Part shown: positions 35,049-44,400 of the stretch, piece after piece | Numbering within the stretch: the stretch's first letter is position 1 | Layout of the letters: each line of letters opens with the position of its first letter | From: JAYPHU01 sp964611435 | Lineage (GTDB): Bacteria > Pseudomonadota > Alphaproteobacteria > Rhodospirillales > UBA2165 | DNA length: 64,000 nucleotides | Reading direction: 5' to 3' | Assembly: GCA_964611435.1 (NCBI GenBank) | Contig: CAZSXT010000020.1 | Location: 3,613 to 67,612 of the forward strand | Made by a program: the position numbers and the translations under genes | The notes under the pieces: generated by a model | What the model saw: only the letters and a program-made list of their open reading frames with translations | Databases searched by the model: none | Told to the model about the DNA's origin: nothing

Positions 35049-36080
35049 ATGACGGAAATCATCAGAGACGAAATCACCACGGCGGACGCCTGGATGGGCG
35101 CGGAAATTCAGCATCAGACAGACTGGACTTGGCATCTGACCGGCGCCGAGATCGAAGAAATCGAGGCAGCGCTACACACCGCCAAGGCCGCCGGCGCGAC
35201 GATCCCCTTCTCCAAGAACCTGTTTCCCCTGCCCACGGTGCAGAAGCGCCTGGACAAGGCTATCCAAGAGATTTCCCACGGGCGCGGTTGCGTGATGGTG
35301 CGTGGCCTGTCCCGAGATAACTTCTCGGATGAAGACTGCGAACTCATCTATTGGGGCATCGGCATTCACCTAGGCACACCCGTTTCTCAGAACAAACGCG
35401 GCCATTTGTTAGGCCATGTCACCGACGAAGGCAAAGACCTCAGCGATCCGGACGCTCGCGCCTATCAGACCCGCAACAAGTTGGACTTCCACTGCGATCA
35501 ACTGCCGGTGGATATCCTCGGACTGATGTGTTTGCGCGGGGCCAAAATTGGCGGGGCCAGCTACCTGGTCAGCGCGCCGATGGTGCACAATGTGGTGCTC
35601 CGGGAACGGCCCGATCTACTGGAATACCTCTACCAACCCCTGCATATCGACTGGCGAGGCGATCAGCCGCCGGGTGAACAGCCCTGGTATGACGTGCCCA
35701 TGTTCTCCGCCAAAGACGGCCGGATCTCGGCCCGGGTGACCAGCCGAGCGTTCATCGAATCCGTAGTCCGCTACGGCGACGAGTTGGCGATCAACGAGAA
35801 ACAACGCGAAGCCGTGGACGTCGTGCAAGAAATCGCCAACCGGCCCGAGATGCGGCTCTCGATGGAGTTTCAGGAAGGCGATTTCCAGTTCATCAGCAAT
35901 CACTCTATTATGCACGCTCGGGAAGCCTACGAAGATTTTGACGACCCGGCCTTGAAGCGGCATTTGTTGCGCATGTGGATCGGCCTGCCGGACCATCTGC
36001 GCCGCCCCCTTTCACCACTGCTGGACCACCGTTACGACTATGTGAAGATCGGCGGCATCCCCAAACACGCAAACGCCTGA
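35049..36080 (+). CDS. TauD/TfdA-family Fe(II)/2-oxoglutarate dioxygenase, copy 1
   Basis: This 343-residue enzyme couples 2-oxoglutarate decarboxylation to substrate oxidation. Iron ligands are H148-x-D150 (KLDFHCDQLP) and H289 (SIMHARE); the 2-oxoglutarate arginine is R304 or R308 in LKRHLLRMWIG. Residues 1-60 form an N-terminal extension unlike compact TauD and closer to the clavaminate-synthase-like branch. It is followed after 7 bp by an enolase-superfamily gene. Its likely substrate is the compound carried by the divergent TRAP-TAXI system (inference). Confidence 0.9.
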   Translation: MTEIIRDEITTADAWMGAEIQHQTDWTWHLTGAEIEEIEAALHTAKAAGATIPFSKNLFPLPTVQKRLDKAIQEISHGRGCVMVRGLSRDNFSDEDCELIYWGIGIHLGTPVSQNKRGHLLGHVTDEGKDLSDPDARAYQTRNKLDFHCDQLPVDILGLMCLRGAKIGGASYLVSAPMVHNVVLRERPDLLEYLYQPLHIDWRGDQPPGEQPWYDVPMFSAKDGRISARVTSRAFIESVVRYGDELAINEKQREAVDVVQEIANRPEMRLSMEFQEGDFQFISNHSIMHAREAYEDFDDPALKRHLLRMWIGLPDHLRRPLSPLLDHRYDYVKIGGIPKHANA

Positions 36081-36087
36081 GGCTTTC

Positions 36088-37194
36088 ATGTTTAAATTGC
36101 AAAAAATCCAACCCTATGTGGTCAGCATACCCCTGAAATCGCCGATTAAGATGGCCGGCATCGTGGTCGAAACCGCGGACAATCTGATCGTGCGCGCGAA
36201 GGATTCCGATGGCAATGTCGGCTGGGGCGAGGCTTCGTCCGCACCGACCATGACCGGTGAAACGCCGGAAAGCATGTTGGCGGCGGCGCGCTTTATTGCG
36301 CCCCGGATAGAAGGCCTGGAAGTCGAAGACTTGTCCCATATCCACCATCAGGTGGATGCACCCATGTATGGGAACCACGGTGCCAAAGCGGCGATCGAAA
36401 TTGCGCTGCTGGATATCGCCGGCAAGCGATCCGGCAAGCCGATCTACGAACTATTGGGCGGCGCCCGGCGCGGCGAAGCAAGAATATTGGCCATGATCGC
36501 CGGCGGCGATCTGGAAACCGAGAAAGCAAACGCCCGCAAACTGGCGGATGCCGGCTTCGACGCGTTCAAGGTAAAGATCGGCATTCTCGGCGCTGATCTG
36601 GACCTCGAAAGATCGGCGGCGGCGAGGTCGGTCCTTGGTGAGGACATGCAGATATCCGCCGACGCCAATCAGGGATACACCCGCGATGACGCCCTGGATT
36701 TTGCCCGAGGCGCCCGGCAAGCCGGATTGAACTTTATGGAACAGTTGCTGCCCGGTTCGGATATCGAGGGCATGGCGGCCTGCGCCGAGGAAACCGACGT
36801 GCCGCTTGGTGCGGACGAAGGTATTCACAGCCTAAACGATCTGCGCATCCACAAGGATGCGGGCGCCGCAAAGGGCGCCAGTCTGAAACCCATCAAACTG
36901 GGTGGGCTGTTCCCGGTGCTCGAGGCGGCAAACTGGATGAACGCCAACGGCATGCATATCAATCTGGCCGGAAAGGTGGCCGAATCGACCATCGCCAGCG
37001 CGGCCGTGGCGCATGTTGCGCTGGCTTTGCCGCAGCTCGACTGGGACACGTCGATCACCCATCAGTATCTGGCCGAAGACCTGACCGATGATCCGTTGAA
37101 GATTGAAAACGGCGTGGTTCGGCTGGACGACCGGCCCGGCTTGGGCTGGGAGCCGTCCGAAGAACGGCTCCAGCGCTACCAAATCCTGCAGTAG
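36088..37194 (+). CDS. Enolase superfamily: mandelate racemase/muconate lactonizing enzyme
   Basis: This 368-residue enzyme abstracts a proton alpha to a carboxylate. The N-terminal capping domain precedes a barrel with the catalytic pair K161-x-K163 (FKVKIG), the Mg ligands D192 (SADANQGY), E218 (FMEQLL) and D243 (GADEGI), and the opposing lysine K267 (SLKPIKLGG). This KxK...K set is the muconate-lactonizing/dipeptide-epimerase subgroup: racemisation, epimerisation, cycloisomerisation or dehydration are all possible. It is 7 bp downstream of the dioxygenase, so a shared pathway is likely. Confidence 0.92.
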   Translation: MFKLQKIQPYVVSIPLKSPIKMAGIVVETADNLIVRAKDSDGNVGWGEASSAPTMTGETPESMLAAARFIAPRIEGLEVEDLSHIHHQVDAPMYGNHGAKAAIEIALLDIAGKRSGKPIYELLGGARRGEARILAMIAGGDLETEKANARKLADAGFDAFKVKIGILGADLDLERSAAARSVLGEDMQISADANQGYTRDDALDFARGARQAGLNFMEQLLPGSDIEGMAACAEETDVPLGADEGIHSLNDLRIHKDAGAAKGASLKPIKLGGLFPVLEAANWMNANGMHINLAGKVAESTIASAAVAHVALALPQLDWDTSITHQYLAEDLTDDPLKIENGVVRLDDRPGLGWEPSEERLQRYQILQ

Positions 37195-37197
37195 CGC

Positions 37198-38292
37198 TTA
37201 GTCGATTTTAAACAACCGCTTGGCGGTGCCGCTGAGGATACTTTCGATGTCCTCGTCACTGAGACCCTTCGCGCTGAGCAAATGGGCGACGGGATTTCGG
37301 TTGGTCATGCCAAAGTCATGGTCCGTGCCCAGCATCAACTGAGACACGCCGACTTCCTTGATCAGGTGTTCCAAGTTTTCGGTGCCGTAGACCAGCGTGT
37401 CGAAATAGAGCTGGCGGATATACTCGCTGGGCTTCTTCGCCTCCAGGCCCCGGCCACCCCGGTCGGCGCTGTTATGGCCGTGGTCAAAGCGGCCGATATA
37501 GGATGGCAGGAAGCCGCCGCCATGGGCTGCGGCGATCTTAAGTCCCGGGAACCGGTCCAGCGTACCTTCATAGATAAGGTGCGCCAGCGCCGTCGCGGTT
37601 TCCAATGGGTTGCCAATCATGTTGGTGAGAAAGCCTCGGCCGTGCAATCGCGGCTGCAGGTTCGGCTCAATCCGGGGATGGATAAACACCACCACGTCCA
37701 GTTCTTCGGCCTTTTGCCAGAAGGGATGAAACTTGGTGTTGGAAAGTTCCTCGCCCAGGATGCTGCCCATGATCATGCACCCGCGATGGCCGAGCTCCTT
37801 TACCGAATGCTCCAACTGCTTGGCCGCCAGATACGGATGCTGCAGAGACACCACACCGATGGGAACAAACCGGTCCGGGTGGGTGGCGCAGACGTCGCTT
37901 AGAAGCTCGTTCTGCTTAAGCGCAATTTCTTCGGCCAGTTCATATTCGGCCCAAGGGAAATGATTTTCGGTGGCGATGCTCAACACCTCGATATCCGTGC
38001 CCATGGCGTCCATTTGCTGCAGCCGGACGTCAATATTTTCCACTTTCTTCAGTTGGCCTTCGTACGGATTTTGGCCACCCAGTTCCTCCCGGCCTTCGAC
38101 CATGGGCCAAATTTGCGAAAACTGGCAATGGGCGTGCATGTCGATTACCAAAGAGCGTTTGCCGTTGATCGAGATGGGCCGAGGCGTCTGTGATTCAATG
38201 GTGGACGGGTTCCGGTCAAAGGCCGGCTTTTCCGGATGGTAATGCAATTGGCAGCCGACGAATTCCACGCCGCTCGAATCTTGATCAGACAT
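37198..38292 (-). CDS. Amidohydrolase family 2 protein
   Basis: This 364-residue protein has an N-terminal extension of about 48 residues before the first metal motif in VIDMHAHCQFSQIW. A histidine in VVFIHPRIEPN, AAAHGGGFLPSYIGRFDHGHN and the aspartate in MLGTDHDFGMTNRNP complete the ACMSD-like site. It lies on the opposite strand between the enolase-superfamily gene and HyuA, ending 4 bp after the former converges on it. Its promoter region is shared divergently with HyuA (114 bp). Confidence 0.88.
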   Translation of the reverse strand: MSDQDSSGVEFVGCQLHYHPEKPAFDRNPSTIESQTPRPISINGKRSLVIDMHAHCQFSQIWPMVEGREELGGQNPYEGQLKKVENIDVRLQQMDAMGTDIEVLSIATENHFPWAEYELAEEIALKQNELLSDVCATHPDRFVPIGVVSLQHPYLAAKQLEHSVKELGHRGCMIMGSILGEELSNTKFHPFWQKAEELDVVVFIHPRIEPNLQPRLHGRGFLTNMIGNPLETATALAHLIYEGTLDRFPGLKIAAAHGGGFLPSYIGRFDHGHNSADRGGRGLEAKKPSEYIRQLYFDTLVYGTENLEHLIKEVGVSQLMLGTDHDFGMTNRNPVAHLLSAKGLSDEDIESILSGTAKRLFKID

Positions 38293-38406
38293 TGAGTTCC
38301 CCCTGGGTTACGCACGTTGAGATAAGTGCAACTGTACTGAATTGGGTTTGCTCGTAAAAGACCAAGGAGATAAATAGGAAGACAAGAAACCGGGGAGGAG
38401 AATCAG

Positions 38407-40488
38407 GTGCCTGACGGGGCTTCACGAGGACGGCAATCGGTCGGCGTCGATATCGGCGGCACGTTTACCGATCTTGTCGCCATCCGAGACGGCGGGATCG
38501 TTGTCAGCAAGTCCTCCACCATCGTGGACGACCCGACCAAGGGCGTTGCCGACTGCGTCGAAATTGCCGGCATTTCCACCGCCGAAATCAACGAATTTCT
38601 CCATGGCTCCACCATCGCCATCAATACGGTGCTTGAACGGAAGGGTGCGACCACGGCGCTGCTCACCACCGAAGGGTTCCGGGACGTCTATGCTATTGGC
38701 CGCTCCAACCGGCCGGAAGGGTTTAATTTGAATTTTGCCCGTCCAAAGCCGCTGATCCGGCGGGAACTGACCTTCGAGGCGTCCGAACGATTAAACGCCA
38801 ATGGCGAGGTGTTAGAGGCCTTGGACGAAGATGCAGTTCGCGTCGTCGGGGAAAAGCTCTCGGCATTGGGCGTCGACGCCATCGCCGTTTGTTTCCTGCA
38901 TTCCTATGCCAACCCGGCGCACGAAAATCGAGCCGGCGACATTCTGAAAGAGACCTGCCCGGATATATATGTGACTCTCTCTAACGACATTCTGCGGGAA
39001 TACCGGGAATACGAACGCACTTCGACCACGGCGCTGAACGCCTATGTGGGTCCGCGGGTGAGCCGCTATCTAGACAGGCTGGACACGTATCTGAACGAGG
39101 GCCAGTTTGGCGGCACGATCCAGATCATGCGCTCCAACGGCGGCACCATGTCCTTGAACCAGGCCCACCGCCAGCCGGTGACCATGATGGAGTCCGGCCC
39201 CGTCGCTGGCATGATCGGCGCCGGCCACCTGGCCAATCAATTGGGCTTTGATCAGTGCATCGGCTTCGACATGGGCGGCACCACGGCGAAAGCCAGCATG
39301 TTCCGGAACGGTGAGCCGGCCGTGCATGAAGAATATTTCATCGGCGGCTATGCCAGCGGCCAGCCCATGCAGATGCCGGTGGTCGATATTATCGAGATCG
39401 GCGCGGGCGGCGGCAGCATCGCCTGGTGCGACACCCACGGCGGGCTTCATGTGGGACCGGAAAGCGCCGGCGCGCAGCCCGGCCCGGCCTGTTACGGCCA
39501 GGGCGGTGACAATCCGGTAATTACTGATGCGGATTTGATATTGGGCAGACTGAACGCCGGGCGGTTTCTGTCGGGCAAGATGGCGCTGGACCCGGCGCTC
39601 AGTGAAAAAGCCATCCGGGAAAAAGTCGCCGGTCCTTTGGGACTGAGCGTCATTGATGCAGCGCTCGGCATCGCCAAGATCGCGGATTCCGCCATGTCCC
39701 TGGCGGTGCGCGCCGTCTCGGTGGAACGGGGCAGCGACCCCCGCGACTGCGCCATGATCGCCTTCGGTGGCGCGGGCCCCTTGCATGCGCTTTCCATCGC
39801 CCGGGATATTTCCATCCCGACGGTGATCATCCCCCGCTTCCCCGGTAATTTCTCGGCGCTCGGCATGCTGATGGCGCCCTGGCGGCAAGACCTGGTGCAG
39901 ACCTTCGTGGTCGATCTGTCCCACGCCGATCCCGCCGCCGCGCAAGCCGCCATGAATAGTCTGGCGGACCAGGGAAAAGCGCTTCTGGATGCGGACGGGC
40001 TGGACGCGAATGACGCTGCCTTCGCCTTTGCCGCCGATCTGCGCTATGTGGGTCAGGAACACGCGATCCCGGTGCCGATGACCGACGCCCAGGATTTGGC
40101 CGACGGCGGCTCCCCCACCCTTCGGGAAGCATTCGACCGGCTGCATCAATACCGCTATGGCCACGCCGCGCCGGAGGAACGTATTCAGGTCGCCAAAATC
40201 CGGCTCACCGTCACAGTGGTGCGCGGCGACAATTCGGCGTTGAATTGGCTGTCGGCGTCCTACACGCCGGAAGATGAACAGGCCGACAGTGAACGCCCGG
40301 TCTATTTCGAGGATGCGGAAGCACCCCTCACAGCAAGAATCGTCTGGCGCCCCGGCCTGACGCCGGGGACCGAGATCATCGGCCCGGCGGTGGTGGAGGA
40401 ACCAAATTCAACCACACTTTTATACCCTGGCGATGTCGGCCGGATCGACGAGCACGGTCATCTGATCGTCACTGTAGGAGGCGGCTGA
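38407..40488 (+). CDS. hyuA: HyuA: hydantoinase/oxoprolinase subunit A, copy 1
   Basis: This 693-residue ATPase subunit of ATP-dependent N-methylhydantoinase/5-oxoprolinase-type enzymes phosphorylates a cyclic amide or related carbonyl. The ASKHA nucleotide fold shows GVDIGGTFTDLVA near residues 13-25, FLHGSTIAINTVLER (about 63-77), GFDMGGTTAKAS and AFGGAGPLHA. The start is GTG at 38407 after GGGAGGAGAATCAG. HyuB follows after 4 bp. Acetone and acetophenone carboxylases share this family, so hydantoin hydrolysis is not assured. Confidence 0.93.
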   Translation: MPDGASRGRQSVGVDIGGTFTDLVAIRDGGIVVSKSSTIVDDPTKGVADCVEIAGISTAEINEFLHGSTIAINTVLERKGATTALLTTEGFRDVYAIGRSNRPEGFNLNFARPKPLIRRELTFEASERLNANGEVLEALDEDAVRVVGEKLSALGVDAIAVCFLHSYANPAHENRAGDILKETCPDIYVTLSNDILREYREYERTSTTALNAYVGPRVSRYLDRLDTYLNEGQFGGTIQIMRSNGGTMSLNQAHRQPVTMMESGPVAGMIGAGHLANQLGFDQCIGFDMGGTTAKASMFRNGEPAVHEEYFIGGYASGQPMQMPVVDIIEIGAGGGSIAWCDTHGGLHVGPESAGAQPGPACYGQGGDNPVITDADLILGRLNAGRFLSGKMALDPALSEKAIREKVAGPLGLSVIDAALGIAKIADSAMSLAVRAVSVERGSDPRDCAMIAFGGAGPLHALSIARDISIPTVIIPRFPGNFSALGMLMAPWRQDLVQTFVVDLSHADPAAAQAAMNSLADQGKALLDADGLDANDAAFAFAADLRYVGQEHAIPVPMTDAQDLADGGSPTLREAFDRLHQYRYGHAAPEERIQVAKIRLTVTVVRGDNSALNWLSASYTPEDEQADSERPVYFEDAEAPLTARIVWRPGLTPGTEIIGPAVVEEPNSTTLLYPGDVGRIDEHGHLIVTVGGG

Positions 40489-40492
40489 GGCT

Positions 40493-42190
40493 ATGGAGAG
40501 AGACATGACCGTTCACCCCATCACCCTGGAAGTCGTCCGCAACGCCTTCGTCGCCTATTCCGAGGAAATGGCGACAGCACTCTGCCGCTCCGCCCACAAT
40601 ATGATGATCTATGAGGTGCGGGATTTTTGCTGTGGTCTGATCGATACAGACGGCAATCTGATCAGTCAGAATTCCGGCGGGTTGCCGATTTTCCTGGCCG
40701 ATCTTGGGGTCGCCGTGAAAGACGGTATTGAGCGGTATGGCCTGGACGGGTTTGCGCCCGGCGACGTGATCATCATGAACCATGCCGGCGTCTGCGGGCA
40801 GCATCTCAACAATATTGTCATCTACACGCCGTGCTTCCACGAAGGCGAACTGGTGGCCTTCGCCGCCAACCGGGCCCACTGGGTGGATGTGGGCGGCTCC
40901 CGCATCGGGTTCGGTTCCTACGATTCCTTCGAGATTTTTCAAGAAGGGGTGCAGTTCCGCTCCCTCAAAATCTATGAGGCGGGCAAGCGCAATGACGCGC
41001 TCTGGCAAATCATTCACGACAATCTGCGCTTCCCGGAATCCTCTCTCGGCGATCTCCGCGCGCAGATCGCCGCCTGCAATATTGCCGAACGCCGGCTGGG
41101 AGAGCTTTACCAGCGCTACGACACCGAGACCATCGCCGCCTGCATGCAGCGCATCTGGGATCAGTCGGAAGCCGAAGCCCGCGATGTGGTCGAAGGCTTC
41201 CCAGATGGCGTTTACGAAGCCGAGGGATTTTTGGACAATGACGGCGTCGTCGTCGACAAGCCGCTGATCATCAAGGTCAAGGTGACCGTGAACGGCGGTG
41301 AGATGACCATCGACTATACCGGCACCAATCCGCAGGTGCGTTCGCCGCTAAATTCTGGTTCCGGCGACCTTGCGGCGGCGCGGATTGCGTTCAAGGCGCT
41401 AACGCTGCCCAACGCGCCGGTCAACGAAGGCTGCTTCCGGCCCCTCAAACTGATCTCGCCGGAAGGGACCATCCTCCGCGCCAAGCCGCCGGCGGCCATC
41501 GGCTTGTGGAGTGTGGGACTGCCGACAGTGATCGATGTCATCCTGAAAGCCCTGGCCCCGGCGCTGCCCGACCGCATCCCGGCCGCCCACAAGGGCGATA
41601 TGGGCGGCTGTTCTTTCTATGGCTACCGGGAAGACGACGGGCGGCGGTTCCTATTGATGAATATCATGGGTGGCGGCTGGGGCGGCCGGCCCCACGGCGA
41701 CGGGGAAAGCGCCGCCATGTCGGTCTGCCAGGGCGATGTCCGCAACGCGCCTGTCGAAGTGCAGGAAATGAATTACCCGTTTATCATTGAATGCCACAAA
41801 CTGCGGACGGATTCCGGAGGCGCCGGAAAGTACCGGGGCGGCCTGGGCGTGGAAATCCGCTATCGTTGCCTGCAGAGAACGGTGGCGAACATCAATTTTG
41901 ACCGTACCTATGATGCGCCCTGGGGCTTGCACGGTGGACTTGAGGGGGCCGTGAATGAGGCGGTGATCTACCGCACCGACGGCAGTGAGGAACGGGTCCT
42001 CAAGCAAACCAATATCCAGTTGGAACCGGGCGACCGGGTGTCCTTCTTCACCGGCGGCGGCGGCGGCTACGGCCCTCCGGCCGAACGCCCCCATGACGAG
42101 ATCATCCAGGACGTGAAAACCGGCCTGGTGTCTGCCACTGCGGCCAAGCGAGACTACGGCATTGATATCACCGTCGAGGCCGCCGAATGA
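40493..42190 (+). CDS. hyuB: HyuB: hydantoinase/oxoprolinase subunit B, copy 1
   Basis: This 565-residue partner of HyuA completes the ATP-dependent hydrolase. It opens with HPITLEVVRNAFVAYSEEM and carries DVIIMNHAGVCGQHLNN, GNEGYF-type segments and a glycine-rich end (SFFTGGGGGYGPP). Two starts are possible, ATG at 40493 (after AGGAGG, 11-12 nt away) or ATG at 40505 (after GGAGAGAG). The stop overlaps the next gene's ATG (ATGA at 42187), so the two M24 proteins are translated from the same mRNA. Confidence 0.93.
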   Translation: MERDMTVHPITLEVVRNAFVAYSEEMATALCRSAHNMMIYEVRDFCCGLIDTDGNLISQNSGGLPIFLADLGVAVKDGIERYGLDGFAPGDVIIMNHAGVCGQHLNNIVIYTPCFHEGELVAFAANRAHWVDVGGSRIGFGSYDSFEIFQEGVQFRSLKIYEAGKRNDALWQIIHDNLRFPESSLGDLRAQIAACNIAERRLGELYQRYDTETIAACMQRIWDQSEAEARDVVEGFPDGVYEAEGFLDNDGVVVDKPLIIKVKVTVNGGEMTIDYTGTNPQVRSPLNSGSGDLAAARIAFKALTLPNAPVNEGCFRPLKLISPEGTILRAKPPAAIGLWSVGLPTVIDVILKALAPALPDRIPAAHKGDMGGCSFYGYREDDGRRFLLMNIMGGGWGGRPHGDGESAAMSVCQGDVRNAPVEVQEMNYPFIIECHKLRTDSGGAGKYRGGLGVEIRYRCLQRTVANINFDRTYDAPWGLHGGLEGAVNEAVIYRTDGSEERVLKQTNIQLEPGDRVSFFTGGGGGYGPPAERPHDEIIQDVKTGLVSATAAKRDYGIDITVEAAE

Positions 42191-43290
42191 ACGCCATCCA
42201 CAAGGAACGCCGCGACCGGCTTCTCGCCGCCATGAAGGCGGAAGAGATCGACGTTGTCCTGTCCTGGGGCAATGCCTGGCAGGGGGACTATCTGCGCTAT
42301 GTCTCCGACTATTCGGTTCTGGAAGGCGACGGCATCGCCATCGTTCTATCGGATGGGGAGACCCGCCTGATCGTCGAGGGCGAGACCGAGGCCGAGCGCG
42401 CCCGCGCCAAATGCCCGGACGTCATTGTCGAGGCCACAGACGACCTTGTCGAGTCCGCCCGCGCCGTCCTCAAGCAAATGGGCAACCGGCGGCTGGTCAC
42501 CGCGCCCGCCGTCTACCTGCCGTTTGGTCTGGCCCCGGAGAACCTGGATCGGCCGGCAGAAGACGGCACGGCGTTCCTGGATAAGCTTCTGATGACCAAG
42601 ACGCCGGCGGAGATCGACGCGATGCGCCGGGCCACCAAGATGGCGGACGAAGGCTATCAGGTATTCCGGGACGCGGCCCGAGTTGGCGTCGCAGAATATG
42701 AACTGGTCGCTGAGATCGAGGGATATTTCCGCGCCGCCGGTAGCCCGGAGAATTTTATGATCATCGGCACCGGCGGCCAGGAAGTTCGCGGCATGCACCC
42801 CGCTGGGGAACGCCGGGTGCAGGAAGGCGATCTGGTCACAACCGAGCTCAGCCCCTGCGTGGACGGTTATTTCTCGCAAATCTGCCGCACTCTGGTGATC
42901 GGGGAACCCCGCCAGGCGCAGATTGATGCGTTCCAGGTCTATATCGACGCGATGAACGCCGGTTTCGGTGTCTTGAAGGCCGGCGTCACAGCGTCCGAGG
43001 TGGCCAAGGCGGAAAACGATGTTTTCCGCGAACGGGGCCTGGGCGAGTACTGCACCAGCGAATACACCCGCGTGCGCGGCCATGGGCTGGGCCTGTTCCT
43101 AGACACGAAACCGCACATTCTGGAAGACGTGGATACGGTCCTGGAAGACGGCGCGTTCTGTATCGTGCATCCCAACACTTACCATCCCGAAGTGGGCTAT
43201 ATGGTGTTGGGCGACGCGGCATTGGTGACCAAGGACGGGTATCAGACGTTCAGCAATACCCCGTGCGAACTTCTCTCGACGGCGGGCTGA
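42187..43290 (+). CDS. M24-fold protein (Xaa-Pro peptidase/creatinase-like) with altered metal site
   Basis: This 367-residue protein has a creatinase N-terminal domain (about 1-140) and a pita-bread C-terminal domain. Against the M24 pattern, the five metal ligands read E220 (for Asp), Q231 (for Asp, in GYFSQICRT), H299 (kept, in RGHGLGLF), H328 (for Glu, in IVHPNTY) and G342 (for Glu). H204 (GMHPAGE) is kept. Loss of at least three ligands argues against a metallopeptidase. Creatinase, a metal-free amidinohydrolase, shows the same loss. Coupling to HyuAB suggests a small C-N substrate. Confidence 0.85.
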   Translation: MNAIHKERRDRLLAAMKAEEIDVVLSWGNAWQGDYLRYVSDYSVLEGDGIAIVLSDGETRLIVEGETEAERARAKCPDVIVEATDDLVESARAVLKQMGNRRLVTAPAVYLPFGLAPENLDRPAEDGTAFLDKLLMTKTPAEIDAMRRATKMADEGYQVFRDAARVGVAEYELVAEIEGYFRAAGSPENFMIIGTGGQEVRGMHPAGERRVQEGDLVTTELSPCVDGYFSQICRTLVIGEPRQAQIDAFQVYIDAMNAGFGVLKAGVTASEVAKAENDVFRERGLGEYCTSEYTRVRGHGLGLFLDTKPHILEDVDTVLEDGAFCIVHPNTYHPEVGYMVLGDAALVTKDGYQTFSNTPCELLSTAG

Positions 43291-43294
43291 GGTC

Positions 43295-44326
43295 ATGCGG
43301 CGCGGTCTTTTATCCTGGTCTGAAGAGGAAGTTCCCCGGAGTATCCTGGACGCCCGTCAGACAAAATGCTTTGCCGCGATGGCGGACAACAATCTGGATG
43401 CGCTGCTGGTCTATACCAACTTCCCCCGGCCCTCGGCGGTCTCTTTTCTGACCAACTTTGTTCCCTACTGGTCACAAGGCGTTCTCCTGGTGCTGCCAGG
43501 CCAAGCGCCGGTGTTCACGGTCAGCCTGTCTAAGAGGGTCGCCAACTGGATCGAAGAGACCGCCCATGTGGGCGAGATCGCCAGCACCCCCAATCCGGGC
43601 AAGGAACTGGGCGCGCGCCTAGCCGCAGCCGGCGCAAAACGGGTCGGCGTGCTGGAACTTAATAAACTACCGGGCACGATCATCCACAATTTGCGGGACG
43701 AGATGGGCGGTATCGACATCGTGGATGCGACGGCGATGTATGCATCCATTCGCCATCCGGCGGACGAGACGGAGATCATGCTGAGCCGGCGCGCGACGGA
43801 AATTGCCCTTACCGCGCTGGCGTTGGCCAGGCCAGGGAAAGAGCCGGTGACGGCAAGCATTCTCTCCGACATCGAACGATCCGCCCGCATGCAGGGCTGC
43901 GAGGAAATCCTCATCGATATCGCCGAGGACCTTTGCGCTTCTCCCGCTTATCGCCGGCTGGACGGAGAAAGCAAATTTGCCAACCGTTATGCGGTTCGGC
44001 TTTCCGTGGCCTATAAGGGCCACTGGGTCCGGGTCGGCAGGACGTTCGAACAGGATAATGGCGGCATGGATCGCATGGCAGCCGTCGAGGCTTATTTGTC
44101 AGACGCGTTGCCCACATTATGTGAAGCCCCGCCCGACGGGTTCGCCACGCATGACCGGGTGCTCGAAGCCTGCATCGGCTCGGCGCCCTTGCAGACCGTG
44201 CCCGGCCAGATCAATGGCGCTGTGATGAATCTGACCGCGCGCTGGCGGGATGAGGCCGGCTATTGGCTGATCAGTGAACCGGCGATTATTCCGGCTGACG
44301 GCGGCCCGGCCGAGACTCTCAGATAA
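43295..44326 (+). CDS. Second M24-like protein, strongly degenerate metal site
   Basis: This 343-residue protein is related to the preceding one. The N-terminal creatinase-like domain (DARQTKCFAAMADNNLDALL) and the helical start of the pita-bread domain (HPADETEIMLSRRATEIAL) are recognisable. The metal segment reads RLSVAYKGHWVRVGRTF with both aspartates gone, and I find no HGxG motif or C-terminal glutamates. It is either a non-catalytic partner of the upstream M24 protein or a divergent metal-free enzyme. It starts 5 bp after its neighbour and ends the HyuAB operon. Confidence 0.8.
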   Translation: MRRGLLSWSEEEVPRSILDARQTKCFAAMADNNLDALLVYTNFPRPSAVSFLTNFVPYWSQGVLLVLPGQAPVFTVSLSKRVANWIEETAHVGEIASTPNPGKELGARLAAAGAKRVGVLELNKLPGTIIHNLRDEMGGIDIVDATAMYASIRHPADETEIMLSRRATEIALTALALARPGKEPVTASILSDIERSARMQGCEEILIDIAEDLCASPAYRRLDGESKFANRYAVRLSVAYKGHWVRVGRTFEQDNGGMDRMAAVEAYLSDALPTLCEAPPDGFATHDRVLEACIGSAPLQTVPGQINGAVMNLTARWRDEAGYWLISEPAIIPADGGPAETLR

Positions 44327-44345
44327 AAGACCCTCACCTAAAAGA

Positions 44346-44376
44346 AAAGACCGGCGCGTTGCCGGCCGGCCTTTCC
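44346..44376. terminator. Terminator hairpin between the convergent M24-like and TAXI genes
   Basis: CCGGC (44351-44355), loop GCGTT, GCCGG (44361-44365), extended by flanking A-rich and CTTT sequence (AAAGACCGGC against GCCGGCCTTT), forms a GC-rich hairpin 20 bp after the M24-like stop. It is followed by CTTTCCCC, a short T tract. It lies between convergent genes and may act on both transcripts. Confidence 0.6.
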
Positions 44377-44400
44377 CCAATTTTCTAGAAAGAGATCTGA

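Noticed and set aside
22326..44326. A creatinine-to-sarcosine pathway (HyuAB, isochorismatase-type carbamoylsarcosine amidase, creatinase-like proteins)
   Set aside because: All three families occur, but the isochorismatase-type gene is 15 kb or more from HyuAB, no creatinine deaminase or sarcosine oxidase is present, and the M24 proteins are not shown to be creatinases. This remains speculation.
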